Assembly: GCA_964352775.1 (NCBI GenBank)
Contig: CAYGTK010000003.1
Span: 1-64,000, forward strand
Origin: CAYGTK01 sp964352775
GTDB taxonomy: Bacteria; Bacteroidota; Bacteroidia; Chitinophagales; CAIOSU01
DNA: 64,000 nt
Direction: 5' to 3'
Position numbers and translations under genes: made by a program. Below, piece after piece: positions 9,310 to 18,195 of this stretch; within the stretch, counting starts at the first letter, position 1; every line of letters starts with the position of its first letter. A model generated the notes under the pieces. It was not told the DNA's origin. It was given only the letters and a program-made list of their open reading frames with translations, and did not search any database.

Positions 9310-9906
9310 TTAATCTACTTTTTTGATATGGGTTTCCTCCATTTCGGTTACCCCGCCTGATACGATGAACTTCATAGCATCTGACGAAGATATGTTGAGC
9401 TTGGTAACAAGCTTTCTATCTACCACATAAAGATTTCCGGAGAAGTTGTAAGAGTGTGGAAAGTATACCGCTACCATACCTTCTAACTTAAGAAAGGAAA
9501 GATCTTCGCGAGTCAAGAAGCCGATCTTCTGAAAGCCATCGTGCCCGTTTATTTTAACTGTAACAGGCTGGTCGAACCGTTTTTTATCGCTAATAAAGGC
9601 AGAGAAGAGATCTTTAACGGAGGTGTAAACTATCTTAAGTATAGGTGCTTCGGTGAGCAAGCCTTCCAAAGAGCGAAAGAGCGGAGCAAAAATGAGCGTT
9701 CCGCTTAAATAACCTACTCCAGCGATAAGCATAAGGCCTAATATCCACCCAAAGCCTCTTGGTTCAACTCCAAATAGAGGCTCAAGTAATGCGGCAAAAC
9801 TACGGTCTAAAAAGCCTATGATAGCGAACAAAAGATACATCGTTATCATCACGGGAGCTAAAACGAGTACCCCCTGTATCAGGTAGCGTATAAGTTTCTT
9901 AAGCAT
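9310..9906 (-). CDS. DUF502 inner-membrane protein
   Basis: A 198-residue protein with two N-terminal membrane segments (near residues 9-30 and 50-72) and a soluble C-terminal part. The pattern GVLVLAPVMITMYLL followed by a GxGWxLGL(M)L segment and later LEGLLTEAPILKIVYTSVKD is typical of DUF502 proteins, whose biochemical role is unknown. The start ATG shares one base with the stop of the aminotransferase gene upstream, so the two are probably co-transcribed. It converges with the PKD protein gene, leaving only 2 bases between stops. Confidence 0.88.
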   Translation of the reverse strand: MLKKLIRYLIQGVLVLAPVMITMYLLFAIIGFLDRSFAALLEPLFGVEPRGFGWILGLMLIAGVGYLSGTLIFAPLFRSLEGLLTEAPILKIVYTSVKDLFSAFISDKKRFDQPVTVKINGHDGFQKIGFLTREDLSFLKLEGMVAVYFPHSYNFSGNLYVVDRKLVTKLNISSSDAMKFIVSGGVTEMEETHIKKVD

Positions 9907-11099
9907 CAGCTGCCAACTTTATCTAGAGCGGCCAATAAGGTAATGCAGGCTTTTTCTACTTGTTCCATGCTAATGCATAATGGTGGTCCAATTCGCAAGC
10001 AATGGTCGGCAAACAAGAACCAATCGGTTACCAAGCCCTCTTCCACACAAGCTTGTATAAGAGCCATATTGAGCTCTGTAGTGCCCATATCAAGGGCTAT
10101 CATCAATCCCTTTCGTCGGAGTTCTTTTATGGCTTTGTGGCCTTTTAATCGGTCTTCAATCAGCTGGCCTTTTTCTTCTGCTTTAGCTACCCAGTCTTCC
10201 TCTAAAAGCAACTCTAAACTAGCCGTAGCAGCAGCACAACTTACTGGATGTCCACCAAATGTAGTGATGTGGCCTAATACGGGGTTTACCGTAAACGTAT
10301 TCATCCGCTCAGTAGAGCTAACAAAAGCACCAATAGGCATACCCCCACCCATTCCTTTGGCTATAAGCAGTATATCGGGTACTACACCATATTGCTGAAA
10401 GGCAAATAGGCTGCCTGTACGTCCAAACCCTGTTTGTATTTCATCTAAAATCATCAAGGTGCCAGTCTCAGTGCAGCGTTCTCTTATCTTTTGCAAAAAA
10501 CACAAATTAGCAGGGTTGATGCCCGATTCTGCTTGAACGGGCTCCACTATTATACAGGCGGTATCTTCTGTAATGTGGTTCAGGTCGTCCATATTGTTAT
10601 ACTCCAACATTCTGCCACCAGGCACTAATGGCCGATACGCTCGCTTGAAATATTCATCTCCTAAAAAGGATAATATACCCGAGGTGCTTCCATGATAAGA
10701 GTGCTTGAAGTATAATACCTCTGGGCGTTGGGTTAGCCTTCTTGCTAACTTAACGGCACCGTCAGCAGCTTCAGCTCCTGAGTTGACAAAGTATACACTA
10801 TCTAAGCCTTTGGGTAGCTGCTCGCAGAGCAGTTTTGCATACTTCACTTGTGGAGTAACCACGAATTCACCATATACCATCAGGTGCATATAGGTCTCTG
10901 CCTGTTTCTTGATGGCTTCAACTACCTTGGGGTGGCAATGACCAACATTACTCACGCTAATACCCGAAATAAGGTCTAGATATTCTTTCCCCTCCGTATC
11001 ATATAGATGAACACCGCTTGCACGAGCTATTTCTAGCCCTAGGGGTTCTGGAGAGGTTTGGCCTACGTGGCGAAGGAATAACTGACGTTGCGATACCAT
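9906..11099 (-). CDS. class III PLP-dependent aminotransferase
   Basis: A 397-residue fold-type I PLP enzyme of the acetylornithine/ornithine/GABA aminotransferase class. Visible hallmarks are YLDLISGISVSNVGHCHPKV near the N-terminus, NSGAEAADGAVKLAR (cofactor phosphate region), ILDEIQTGFGRTG (aspartate contacting the pyridine nitrogen) and IAKGMGGGMPIGAF, which carries the Schiff-base lysine. There are no neighbouring arginine or lysine biosynthesis genes to fix the substrate, so argD, rocD or a lysine/GABA aminotransferase are all possible. It overlaps the DUF502 gene by one base. Confidence 0.88.
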   Translation of the reverse strand: MVSQRQLFLRHVGQTSPEPLGLEIARASGVHLYDTEGKEYLDLISGISVSNVGHCHPKVVEAIKKQAETYMHLMVYGEFVVTPQVKYAKLLCEQLPKGLDSVYFVNSGAEAADGAVKLARRLTQRPEVLYFKHSYHGSTSGILSFLGDEYFKRAYRPLVPGGRMLEYNNMDDLNHITEDTACIIVEPVQAESGINPANLCFLQKIRERCTETGTLMILDEIQTGFGRTGSLFAFQQYGVVPDILLIAKGMGGGMPIGAFVSSTERMNTFTVNPVLGHITTFGGHPVSCAAATASLELLLEEDWVAKAEEKGQLIEDRLKGHKAIKELRRKGLMIALDMGTTELNMALIQACVEEGLVTDWFLFADHCLRIGPPLCISMEQVEKACITLLAALDKVGS

Positions 11100-11136
11100 G
11101 CCGCTAAAATAGGATGATAATTAGATAGTTGAACCA

Positions 11137-12264
11137 CTATTGCTGGTTACCACCCTCCACCATTTGTCCATCACGGTAGTAAACAACCTTGTCAACCTTA
11201 CCACTTTCTCTGTAAATAATGAAACGGCCATCTGGTTTACCTAATGCGAAGTAGCGTTCGTACTCTTTATTTCCACTACTATACCATGCCTCGAACTTAC
11301 CATCCTCTTTACCTTCTTTGTATTCTCCTCGGGAGGCTAATCGTCCATTTATGTACCAAGTACGGCTCACCCCTTCTTCTTTACCCATTACATAGTTACG
11401 CTCCCACTTCTTTGCTCCATTCTTAAACCAAGTGCGGATCAAACCATTTTCTTTACCGCTTTCGTAATTCCCCTCAAAGCTTTTTACTCCATTAGGATAC
11501 CACTCTTGCCACAAGCCTTGTTTTAATCCTTCTTCATAATAGGTTTCGGAATTCAATTTGCCATTGCTGTACCAATATGGCCACTTTCCTATCTTCTTAC
11601 CTTTTGTGTATTGCCCTTCAGCGCGTTTTTGTCCATTGCTGTACCAGAAAGTCCATCTACCTTCACGTTTCCCCTCTTCATATACTCCCTTCGATGATTC
11701 TTTACCATTTCGGGCAAAGTTTAACCATTCGCCTTCTTTTTTACCGTCTGTGTACTGTCCATCCTGTCTTACCTGGCCATTGGCGTACCATTGCTTGAAT
11801 CTTCCGTCGTATTCCCCTTTCTTATGTCTAGCCTCTGTTGCCTCTTGTCCATTTTCGTACCAAGTCTTCGATTCACCTACCAAAAGGCCATCACTATATA
11901 CTTCTTCACTTCCCATTTGTCCGCTTGCAAAGTAGTAGAGGGAAATACTATCTTTTTTTCCTTGCTTGTAAAACTCTAGAAACTTGAGTTGACCATCTTC
12001 ATACCAAACCTTATAGCTTCCGTTCTGATTGTCTTTACCATCGTAATGCACTTCTTCTTTTTTAGTGCCATCGCGATAATACTCTATTATTTTTAGGAGT
12101 ACTTTATCTCCATTTTTATTTTCATAGGTGTGTACAATATGAGCGTTTCCCGTTCCATGACTGGAAAGGACAATATCATATGGCGGATCGGGGGAACAGG
12201 AGGTAAAACAAAAAACAACCCCCAACAGAAGTAGTAGGCGTTCCGCTCGACCGTAGGACTCCAA
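11137..12264 (-). CDS. lipoprotein built of MORN-type repeats (YwqK-like)
   Basis: A 375-residue protein with a lipoprotein signal ending at Cys23 (VFCFTSC). From about residue 45 to the C-terminus it consists of roughly thirteen tandem repeats of about 23 residues with the core Y.NG....E..Y..GK..G.W..W, the MORN_2 pattern found in YwqK-type proteins. Such repeats form an extended beta-hairpin ladder; the biochemical role is unknown. The periodicity is also visible in the DNA and gives open antisense frames that are not genes. It is divergent from the histidine kinase at 12395, with a palindrome in the shared upstream region. Outer-membrane or periplasmic anchoring is inferred from the lipobox. 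Confidence 0.85.
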   Translation of the reverse strand: MESYGRAERLLLLLGVVFCFTSCSPDPPYDIVLSSHGTGNAHIVHTYENKNGDKVLLKIIEYYRDGTKKEEVHYDGKDNQNGSYKVWYEDGQLKFLEFYKQGKKDSISLYYFASGQMGSEEVYSDGLLVGESKTWYENGQEATEARHKKGEYDGRFKQWYANGQVRQDGQYTDGKKEGEWLNFARNGKESSKGVYEEGKREGRWTFWYSNGQKRAEGQYTKGKKIGKWPYWYSNGKLNSETYYEEGLKQGLWQEWYPNGVKSFEGNYESGKENGLIRTWFKNGAKKWERNYVMGKEEGVSRTWYINGRLASRGEYKEGKEDGKFEAWYSSGNKEYERYFALGKPDGRFIIYRESGKVDKVVYYRDGQMVEGGNQQ

Positions 12265-12323
12265 ATATTTTTTGGTGCTCTTGATAGTTCAGCCTATTTT
12301 AGTCCGCTAAGCTAATAAAATCA

Positions 12324-12352
12324 ATGCATAGTAGCATTCTATTACTATGTAT
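12324..12352. promoter_or_regulatory. inverted repeat between MORN lipoprotein and histidine kinase genes
   Basis: The arms ATGCATAGTA (12324-12333) and TACTATGTAT (12343-12352) are complementary with a single G-T wobble and are separated by 9 bases. The element lies in the 130-base divergent spacer, 42 bases before the kinase ATG, where an operator acting on both genes would be expected. No regulator is known. Confidence 0.35.
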
Positions 12353-12394
12353 GCTAAATTCTGGAATACACATTCAGTAAAATATCACTAGCTA

Positions 12395-14260
12395 ATGGAT
12401 AGGCTGTTCTTTAAATATTTAGCCCCCTTGCTAGCATTGTCAATACTGCCACTACTATTAAGTGGTTTCTTTCTATACCTTGTTACTCGTCAAAACATAG
12501 GTGCTCTTGAACAGGAGTTAACTTTTGAGATCTCCAGTAATCTCATAAAAGAGATCTCTTTCAAGAATGAGTCATCAGCGGCTAAAGAAGGGCTAATTGT
12601 AGAAAAAGAGATAGAGCGACTGCGAAATACAATGATCGCTATGTCTGTTTCTCCTGAATTTACAGCCTTAGACATTAGAGATGTAAATACTTATGTAGAC
12701 AACATACTGGCTATTGAACCTTCGGTACTACAGGTAGCTGTGCTAAGTAAGTATGGCGACATACTGTACGATAAAACCAGCCCACTAGCCATGGTGCAGG
12801 AGATGATAGAAGATGTAATAGAAAACCCTGCTTTTAAAATACTAGAAAAGAAACAGCCCTATTTTTCTAAGGTTATTATCTCCGAGAATACTCAAGAACC
12901 ATACTTAACCCTCGGACAGCCCATATTAGACCAAGGTGGCAATTTTAAGGGAGCGCTCTTGTTCAAGATTGACCTAAAGTTTATTTATGCGCTATCTGCA
13001 GACCGACAAGTTGGGGAAGATGGCTATTTATTCTTGCTTTCGGAAGATGGTTATTTAATATCACATCCTGACCAGAAGGAGTTTTTACAAAACCCTGATT
13101 ATTCTAAGTACGAACATATCCGAACCATACTGCAACAACAAGAGGGCACCATTCAAAATGACGGTGACCTCCTTTCCTTTTATACTAATAAGTACGATTG
13201 GACTTCTGTTATTGTAGTGCCTGAAGAAACTGCTTTGCAACCCGTGCAAGCTAATAAGGCAACTATACTTTCTTTTGTGGAGACGGTGTTTCGCTCTATT
13301 TCTTACACCACGGTGGTTATTATTTTATTGGTTTTAATACTAGCTGTTATTAGCTCCATTTATATTGCTCGGATAATCATTAACCCTATTGTAGAGCTAA
13401 CTGAAGGAACCGCAAAGGTGGCAGAAGGTAATTTGGAGGAGCGAGTGAAACGGAAATCGAATGATGAATTGGGTGAACTTACCACCTCCTTCAATTTGAT
13501 GACTGGGCAATTGAAAAAGAACAGGAATGAGCTTATCAGTAGAAATGAATATATAGAACAACAGGCTGAAGAACTGCTAGACCGTTACAATCGTGATCTA
13601 GAACAATTTGCATACGTTACTACCCATGACTTGATAGAGCCACTACGGATGATAACTAGCTATACCCAACTATTGAAACGTAACTATGGGAAAAATTTTG
13701 ATGGTGATGCTGAGGAGTTTATGGGCTATGTTACCGAAGGAGTAGACCGAATGCACCTTATTATTAATGATCTTTTTGAGTATTCACACATTCGTACCGA
13801 GGTGAAGGACTTTGAAGAGGTGAACATGGAAGATACACTTGAGCGTGTAAAAGAAAAGCTGACCAAGGAAATAGAAGAAGGAGGGGCTGAGATAAAGGCA
13901 GAAGGGCTGCCAATTACCAAGGCGGTGCCTTCAAACCTAGAACAGTTACTTCAAAACTTGATAGCTAACGCTATTAAATTTAGAGATGCAGAGCGCCCTA
14001 TTGTGATAACTATTGGCGTGGAAGATAGAGGAACGGAATACCTTTTTAGAGTAAATGATACTGGTATCGGTTTTGAGCAGAAGTATGCTGATAAAGTGTT
14101 TGAGATATTCAAGCGATTGAATAAACGTGGTGAATACACAGGTTCAGGAATGGGGCTAGCCATTACCAAGAACATAGTAGAACGCCACGGCGGAAAAATA
14201 TGGGTTCGGTCAGAACCAGGGGTTGGTTCTACCTTTTACTTCACCATTAAAAAGCATTAA
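12395..14260 (+). CDS. membrane sensor histidine kinase (Cache-HAMP-HisKA-HATPase)
   Basis: A 621-residue kinase. A membrane helix (about residues 10-31) is followed by a periplasmic Cache-type sensor (about 35-285; the segment GEDGYLFLLSEDGYLISHP is typical), a second helix (about 300-325), HAMP (about 326-378), a HisKA dimerisation domain with phospho-acceptor His411 in TTHDLIEPLR, and an ATPase domain with N box (NLIANAIKF), G1 (NDTGIGF), F box (FEIFKRL) and G2 (GSGMGLAI). There is no receiver domain, and no response regulator gene lies next to it, so the partner is unknown. The convergent Spy-like gene overlaps its stop by 4 bases. A small-ligand sensing role is inferred from the Cache fold. 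Confidence 0.92.
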   Translation: MDRLFFKYLAPLLALSILPLLLSGFFLYLVTRQNIGALEQELTFEISSNLIKEISFKNESSAAKEGLIVEKEIERLRNTMIAMSVSPEFTALDIRDVNTYVDNILAIEPSVLQVAVLSKYGDILYDKTSPLAMVQEMIEDVIENPAFKILEKKQPYFSKVIISENTQEPYLTLGQPILDQGGNFKGALLFKIDLKFIYALSADRQVGEDGYLFLLSEDGYLISHPDQKEFLQNPDYSKYEHIRTILQQQEGTIQNDGDLLSFYTNKYDWTSVIVVPEETALQPVQANKATILSFVETVFRSISYTTVVIILLVLILAVISSIYIARIIINPIVELTEGTAKVAEGNLEERVKRKSNDELGELTTSFNLMTGQLKKNRNELISRNEYIEQQAEELLDRYNRDLEQFAYVTTHDLIEPLRMITSYTQLLKRNYGKNFDGDAEEFMGYVTEGVDRMHLIINDLFEYSHIRTEVKDFEEVNMEDTLERVKEKLTKEIEEGGAEIKAEGLPITKAVPSNLEQLLQNLIANAIKFRDAERPIVITIGVEDRGTEYLFRVNDTGIGFEQKYADKVFEIFKRLNKRGEYTGSGMGLAITKNIVERHGGKIWVRSEPGVGSTFYFTIKKH

Positions 14261-14727
14261 TACCTGCGGTTCTGCGTAGCTGTGTTTGCTTGACGTTTCT
14301 TTATCTCATCTAACAAATAGCGTTTGAACTGCTGCTCGGCTCGATAAAGCTTAGCCACTTTTTCTATAGGTAGCACTTTTTTGAACTCTGCGTGATATTT
14401 CTTCTTTATCTCCAGCTCCATCGTTTGGAAAATGAGGTAATCATCTACAAATCGCTCAAAGCCCTCGTCAGTCAACTCTGCCTTGCTTTGCATAAAGTCT
14501 TTGTAGGCATCTTTTTTCTCCTTCTTTAAGGATTTCAATTCTTGCTCATAGGCATTATACACGGGCCAAAATACTTGAGCTTCTTCAAGCGTGAGGTTCA
14601 ATTTTTTAGTAAGGAAGGTAACCCGAAGCATCTCTATATCTTTCTTTGAGGTACCTGAATTCTGTGCCGTTGCAGTTTGCCCCAATATTAGGGTGCAAAG
14701 TGCTAGTAATAGTATTATACTTCTCAT
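14257..14727 (-). CDS. Spy/CpxP-like periplasmic protein of an ECF sigma cassette
   Basis: An all-helical protein of about 156 residues with a signal peptide ending near TATAQ. The segment LTKKLNLTLEEAQVFWPVYNAYEQEL resembles the helical hairpin of Spy/CpxP-like sensors, and charged coiled-coil helices follow. The ATG at 14727 overlaps the upstream stop as ATGA; an alternative ATG lies at 14733. In Bacteroidota, proteins of this size at the end of sigma/anti-sigma operons are often described as sensors of ECF-type sigma factors. That position is exactly what is seen here, so a role in envelope-stress feedback is inferred. Confidence 0.75.
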   Translation of the reverse strand: MRSIILLLALCTLILGQTATAQNSGTSKKDIEMLRVTFLTKKLNLTLEEAQVFWPVYNAYEQELKSLKKEKKDAYKDFMQSKAELTDEGFERFVDDYLIFQTMELEIKKKYHAEFKKVLPIEKVAKLYRAEQQFKRYLLDEIKKRQANTATQNRRY

Positions 14728-15230
14728 AACCATTCGTTTTCGCCGATAAGATCGGTATGGTCAATGATATAGTCCTGCATGGCTTCTTCACTTATATTTT
14801 CATCAAGTGAAGTGGCTATCGTTTCTTCCGTTAAAAGGTCCTCAGCATACCAATCTTCTTCTGTCAAGAAATCCTCTAAAGATTCATTGGAAAGCTCAGC
14901 TAACTGTATAGAATTACCAGTAGGGGTAGTAACATCGTTATTAGAAAAGACTAGGATAACAGCCACAGTTATACCCACTAAAGCCAAGGCTGGAATGGCA
15001 TAACGGCCTCTTACTAATAGGGTGGCATTATCAAATAACTGCTCCCACCAAGTTAAGCTTGGTTCAGGGGCGGTTGTTACAGATGCTATTTCTTCTTCCA
15101 CCTGCTTCATCACCCGATATTGCAGACTATCGAAATAGTCCTCTGGTGCTTTTTGGGCAGGCTTTTTCAACTTGGCCAGCGTTGGCGCCAAGTCTTCAAG
15201 TTCCCGTTTTATGTATTCTCTGTCGTTCAT
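14724..15230 (-). CDS. putative membrane anti-sigma factor
   Basis: A 168-residue protein with a cytoplasmic N-terminal part (residues 1-88, beginning MNDREYIKRELEDLAPTL), one membrane helix (about 90-107, PALALVGITVAVILVF) and an acidic C-terminal part outside. The topology and its position 35 bases after an ECF sigma gene indicate the cognate anti-sigma factor, although no classical zinc-binding HxxxCxxC motif is present. It overlaps the following Spy-like gene. Function is inferred from topology and order rather than from a recognised domain. Confidence 0.65.
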   Translation of the reverse strand: MNDREYIKRELEDLAPTLAKLKKPAQKAPEDYFDSLQYRVMKQVEEEIASVTTAPEPSLTWWEQLFDNATLLVRGRYAIPALALVGITVAVILVFSNNDVTTPTGNSIQLAELSNESLEDFLTEEDWYAEDLLTEETIATSLDENISEEAMQDYIIDHTDLIGENEWL

Positions 15231-15265
15231 TATCAGTGCTTTGAATGATCTAAACTAGTAAAGGT

Positions 15266-15811
15266 TTAATCTCCTGTTAAAAATTTTTCTATTTTCTTGG
15301 CTGCGTGATGATACGAAGCCTTTAGTGCACCTACTGAAGTTTCGAGCACTTCGCTCATCTGTTCATAGGGCATTTCGTCGTAATATCGTAGGTTGAACAC
15401 CAGTTTCTGCTTGTCGGGCAGGCTATCGATAGCTTGCTGTAGTCGTGCTTCTATATCTTCTGCAGCGGGCATTGGCGTTGGGGCAGATACTTGATATAGT
15501 ATCTTGCCTTCTTCATCTAAACTGGTGCTGGTGCGCTTTTTTTGTTGCTCAATAAAGCTTAGCGCCTCATTGGTAGCTATGCGGTATAGCCAGGTATATA
15601 ATTGCGAGTTACCTTTAAAGTTGCCCAAATACTTCCAGATCTTGAGCAGGCTGTTCTGCAATACATCGTCGGTATCATTATGGTTCTTTAATATTCGGCG
15701 AATGTGCCAATACAAACGTTCCTTGTATTTTTCTACCAGCTGCTCAAAGGCCTTTATTCTGGTACTCTCGCTTTTAAAGGCGGCTAATATGTGCTCATCT
15801 GACACTTCCAT
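15266..15811 (-). CDS. ECF-family RNA polymerase sigma factor
   Basis: A 181-residue sigma factor with only regions 2 and 4. Region 2 has HNDTDDVLQNSLLKIWKYL and YTWLYRIATNEALSFI; region 4 has LPDKQKLVFNLRYYDEMPYE and a helix-turn-helix ending in LKASYHHAAKKI. It heads a three-gene cassette with a putative anti-sigma factor and a Spy-like protein. It begins 48 bases after the transketolase C-terminal gene on the same strand, so read-through from that operon is possible. Target promoters cannot be predicted from this window. Confidence 0.93.
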   Translation of the reverse strand: MEVSDEHILAAFKSESTRIKAFEQLVEKYKERLYWHIRRILKNHNDTDDVLQNSLLKIWKYLGNFKGNSQLYTWLYRIATNEALSFIEQQKKRTSTSLDEEGKILYQVSAPTPMPAAEDIEARLQQAIDSLPDKQKLVFNLRYYDEMPYEQMSEVLETSVGALKASYHHAAKKIEKFLTGD

Positions 15812-15859
15812 GCATGCAAGGGAAAAGGGCGAATGCCAGTTGGTGCAATGTTACAGATG

Positions 15860-16816
15860 CTATTTTCGGCTCATCACCTTTAATGCAGCTTCAACTACAT
15901 TGGGTGTGTCTATATCGTATTTAGCCATTAGCTGTTCAGGAGTACCACTTTCGCCAAAACTATCATTCACCGCTACCATTTCCATTGGGGTAGGTAGTTC
16001 TCGTGCTAGTAGCTGTGCGATGCTGTCGCCTAGTCCGCCATTCATCTGATGTTCTTCTGCAGAAACTGCGCATTTTGTTTTTCGAACAGAGTTTAGAATA
16101 GCCTCGTTGTCCAAAGGTTTAATGGTGTGAATATTAATTATCTCCGCACTAAAACCCTTCTCCGCTAATATTCTTCCTGCCTCAATGGCTTTCCAAACTA
16201 AGTGCCCTGTGGCGAATATGCTCACATCGTAGCCTTCGCTGATAGTCCAAGCCTTACCGATAACAAATTCTTGATCTGCTGGTGTGAATACAGGTACTTT
16301 TGGCCTGCCAAAACGCAAGTATACTGGCCCTTCATACTCTGCTATTGCTAGCGTAGCGGCTTTGGTCTGGTTATAATCACATGGATTGATAACCGTAAAG
16401 CCCGGTAGCATTTTCATTAATCCGATGTCTTCCAATATCTGGTGAGTTGCTCCGTCTTCGCCTAAAGTAACCCCTGCGTGAGAAGCACATATCTTAACGT
16501 TCTTGTCAGAATAAGCTACCGACTGTCTTATTTGGTCGTAAACCCTTCCTGTCGCAAAATTAGCAAAGGTGGTAGCGAAGGGAATTTTACCCCCTATGGT
16601 AAGGCCAGCAGCCATACCTATCATATTAGCCTCACCAATGCCACATTGTATAAATCGGTCGGGAAATTGTTTTTTGAAATCGTTCAACTTCAATGAGCCG
16701 GTCAAGTCGGCACACATGGCAACTACATTAGGGTTTTTATGTCCCAATTCGGTCATGGCATCACCAAAGCCAGATCGTGTGTCCTTCTTATCTGTAACTA
16801 CTATTTCTTGTAACAT
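15860..16816 (-). CDS. transketolase, C-terminal subunit (split type)
   Basis: A 318-residue protein matching the pyrimidine-binding and C-terminal domains of transketolase. Features are RSGFGDAMTELG, the catalytic-glutamate region GIGEANMIGMAAGL, the THQILEDIGLM segment and a C-terminal GGLGDSIAQLL domain. Together with the product of 19629-20474 it should form an alpha2beta2 thiamine-diphosphate enzyme of the non-oxidative pentose phosphate pathway. Unusually, two VWA genes lie between the two subunit genes. The ATG lies 2 bases after the stop of the upstream VWA gene, so it is surely in the same operon. Confidence 0.92.
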   Translation of the reverse strand: MLQEIVVTDKKDTRSGFGDAMTELGHKNPNVVAMCADLTGSLKLNDFKKQFPDRFIQCGIGEANMIGMAAGLTIGGKIPFATTFANFATGRVYDQIRQSVAYSDKNVKICASHAGVTLGEDGATHQILEDIGLMKMLPGFTVINPCDYNQTKAATLAIAEYEGPVYLRFGRPKVPVFTPADQEFVIGKAWTISEGYDVSIFATGHLVWKAIEAGRILAEKGFSAEIINIHTIKPLDNEAILNSVRKTKCAVSAEEHQMNGGLGDSIAQLLARELPTPMEMVAVNDSFGESGTPEQLMAKYDIDTPNVVEAALKVMSRK

Positions 16817-16818
16817 TG

Positions 16819-18195
16819 CTATAATTTGATATTAGCCGAAACACCTGGTACTACATCTACCTGAAGTGTTTTACTGCTGTGGGTTCCCTTACTAAAGTTA
16901 GGCTTGTAAATTATGAAATAACTACCCGGTAGCAAAGCTACGATCTCCACTTTATTGTCCTCGCTTATTTCGTATATCTTCTCTAGCTCCCCTTTCTTTT
17001 CCATGAAAATGCCGCCTTTCACGTCAAATTGTTTGGCCAATTCCAATATGCCTGGTGTGGGTAACTCAACGTTTACTGGNNNNNNNNNNTGGATCTTTAT
17101 TCTCTTATATGTTCTCGGCAGGGTTAGTATCTCTAGGTCATACGTTCCTTCTAAGTATTTCTCGCTACTGTTCATGGGCTGAATATGTACCACTTCGCCC
17201 GATGGTTTTTTTACTAGGCACATCATTTTGTCGGTAAGGTTTTGGCTTACACCTGTTCCTTTTACGTTCACATTCAACTGCCCCTCCACTGTTTTCATTT
17301 TAATGGTGTTGTGCTTGTTTGGTAGTAGCACTATGCCTTCTATCTGCAAAGGTGGGAGCGTATGAGTTACTAGAAGATAGTCTTGCACAGGGTCAAGCGA
17401 GAGCGTGTCAGGAAGCCCGTTTGGCCCCATGGTGTGGTAGAAGTCATTCTTGAAGACCTTATGTACATTAGCGTAGAAAGACATATTGATGTCCGTTTCT
17501 TTTGGCTGGCCAGCTTTGTCGAGCAGATCTACTTGCAAGGTGGTCTCGTTTACCAATCGGGTTAAAATGGTTTGTAAGGCATTCTTAAAAGAAGCACCTG
17601 AGCTTACTCCGAAGTAAGTACCTACACAATCGAGACCAGAATCGGTGCTGATGTCACCGCCAATGCCAATAACGAAGTGTTTCATAACGATGCCCTTTTC
17701 TTCCAACTCTTTGGCTATTGCGCAAGGATCGCCATCGCAGCTTTCTTCACCATCGGTCATTAATATAATTATGTGCCGCCCTGGAACTTTTGGGAAGTCG
17801 TTTCCTGCTTTTAGTAGTGAGGCAGCGATGGGAGTTATCCCTTTGGGAATGATCTTTCCGAGTTTTGACTGTATATATCCGAAGCTGTTTTTGCTGAAAC
17901 CGACCTCCAGTTGAGTATCGTTGCAATTTCGTTCGGTGGGAAGCGATTGGTGACCGTATACACGTAAGCCTATCTCGATATTCTTCTCTTTCCGTAAACT
18001 ATCCGCTATCTCTCGTAAGATCTTCTTCGCCGATGACCATTTGCTTTCTGAAGTACGGTCGTTCCAGGTATTCTTCATACTTCCAGAAGCATCTAGCAAG
18101 AATAGTATGCGCGTACGTGGTGTTTGAGCTTCTGCCTGATATGTAGCGAACACAAGTAGCAAACTCACCAACAAGATATGTGCACTATACTTCAT
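16819..18195 (-). CDS. secreted VWA-domain protein, second of a pair (contains an N gap)
   Basis: A protein of about 458 residues with a signal peptide (MKYSAHILL...ATYQAEAQ). A von Willebrand A domain at about 28-205 has the MIDAS motif DASGSM, a later threonine (KGITPI) and the third-site MTDGEESCDGDPC. The C-terminal 230 residues are beta-rich with no catalytic motif. The ATG at 18195 overlaps the upstream TGA as TGATG. Ten N at 17080-17089 interrupt it: the frame stays open on both sides, but compared with its paralogue about three residues are missing, so the N run probably understates the true gap. Metal-dependent protein binding at the cell envelope is the likely role. Its position between the transketolase halves is unexplained. 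Confidence 0.8.
   Translation of the reverse strand: MKYSAHILLVSLLLVFATYQAEAQTPRTRILFLLDASGSMKNTWNDRTSESKWSSAKKILREIADSLRKEKNIEIGLRVYGHQSLPTERNCNDTQLEVGFSKNSFGYIQSKLGKIIPKGITPIAASLLKAGNDFPKVPGRHIIILMTDGEESCDGDPCAIAKELEEKGIVMKHFVIGIGGDISTDSGLDCVGTYFGVSSGASFKNALQTILTRLVNETTLQVDLLDKAGQPKETDINMSFYANVHKVFKNDFYHTMGPNGLPDTLSLDPVQDYLLVTHTLPPLQIEGIVLLPNKHNTIKMKTVEGQLNVNVKGTGVSQNLTDKMMCLVKKPSGEVVHIQPMNSSEKYLEGTYDLEILTLPRTYKRIKIXXXXPVNVELPTPGILELAKQFDVKGGIFMEKKGELEKIYEISEDNKVEIVALLPGSYFIIYKPNFSKGTHSSKTLQVDVVPGVSANIKL
17080..17089. other. assembly gap (ten N)
   Basis: Ten consecutive N inside the VWA gene at 16819-18195. Flanking codons read ...AAG ATC CAN and then CCA GTA AAC. The length looks like a scaffolding placeholder. 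Confidence 0.99.

Noticed and set aside
9943..10398. 151-codon frame antisense to the aminotransferase
   Set aside because: It is a shadow frame opposite conserved PLP-enzyme motifs, without a recognisable domain.
11558..11979. Open frames antisense to the MORN-repeat gene, periodic in sequence
   Set aside because: The periodicity comes from the tandem repeats of the real gene on the minus strand; the products are Cys/Pro/Ser-rich and unlike any protein.
11137..12264. Tandem periodicity considered as a CRISPR-like array
   Set aside because: The repeat length of about 69 bases stays in frame and encodes MORN_2 units; there are no identical repeats separated by unique spacers.
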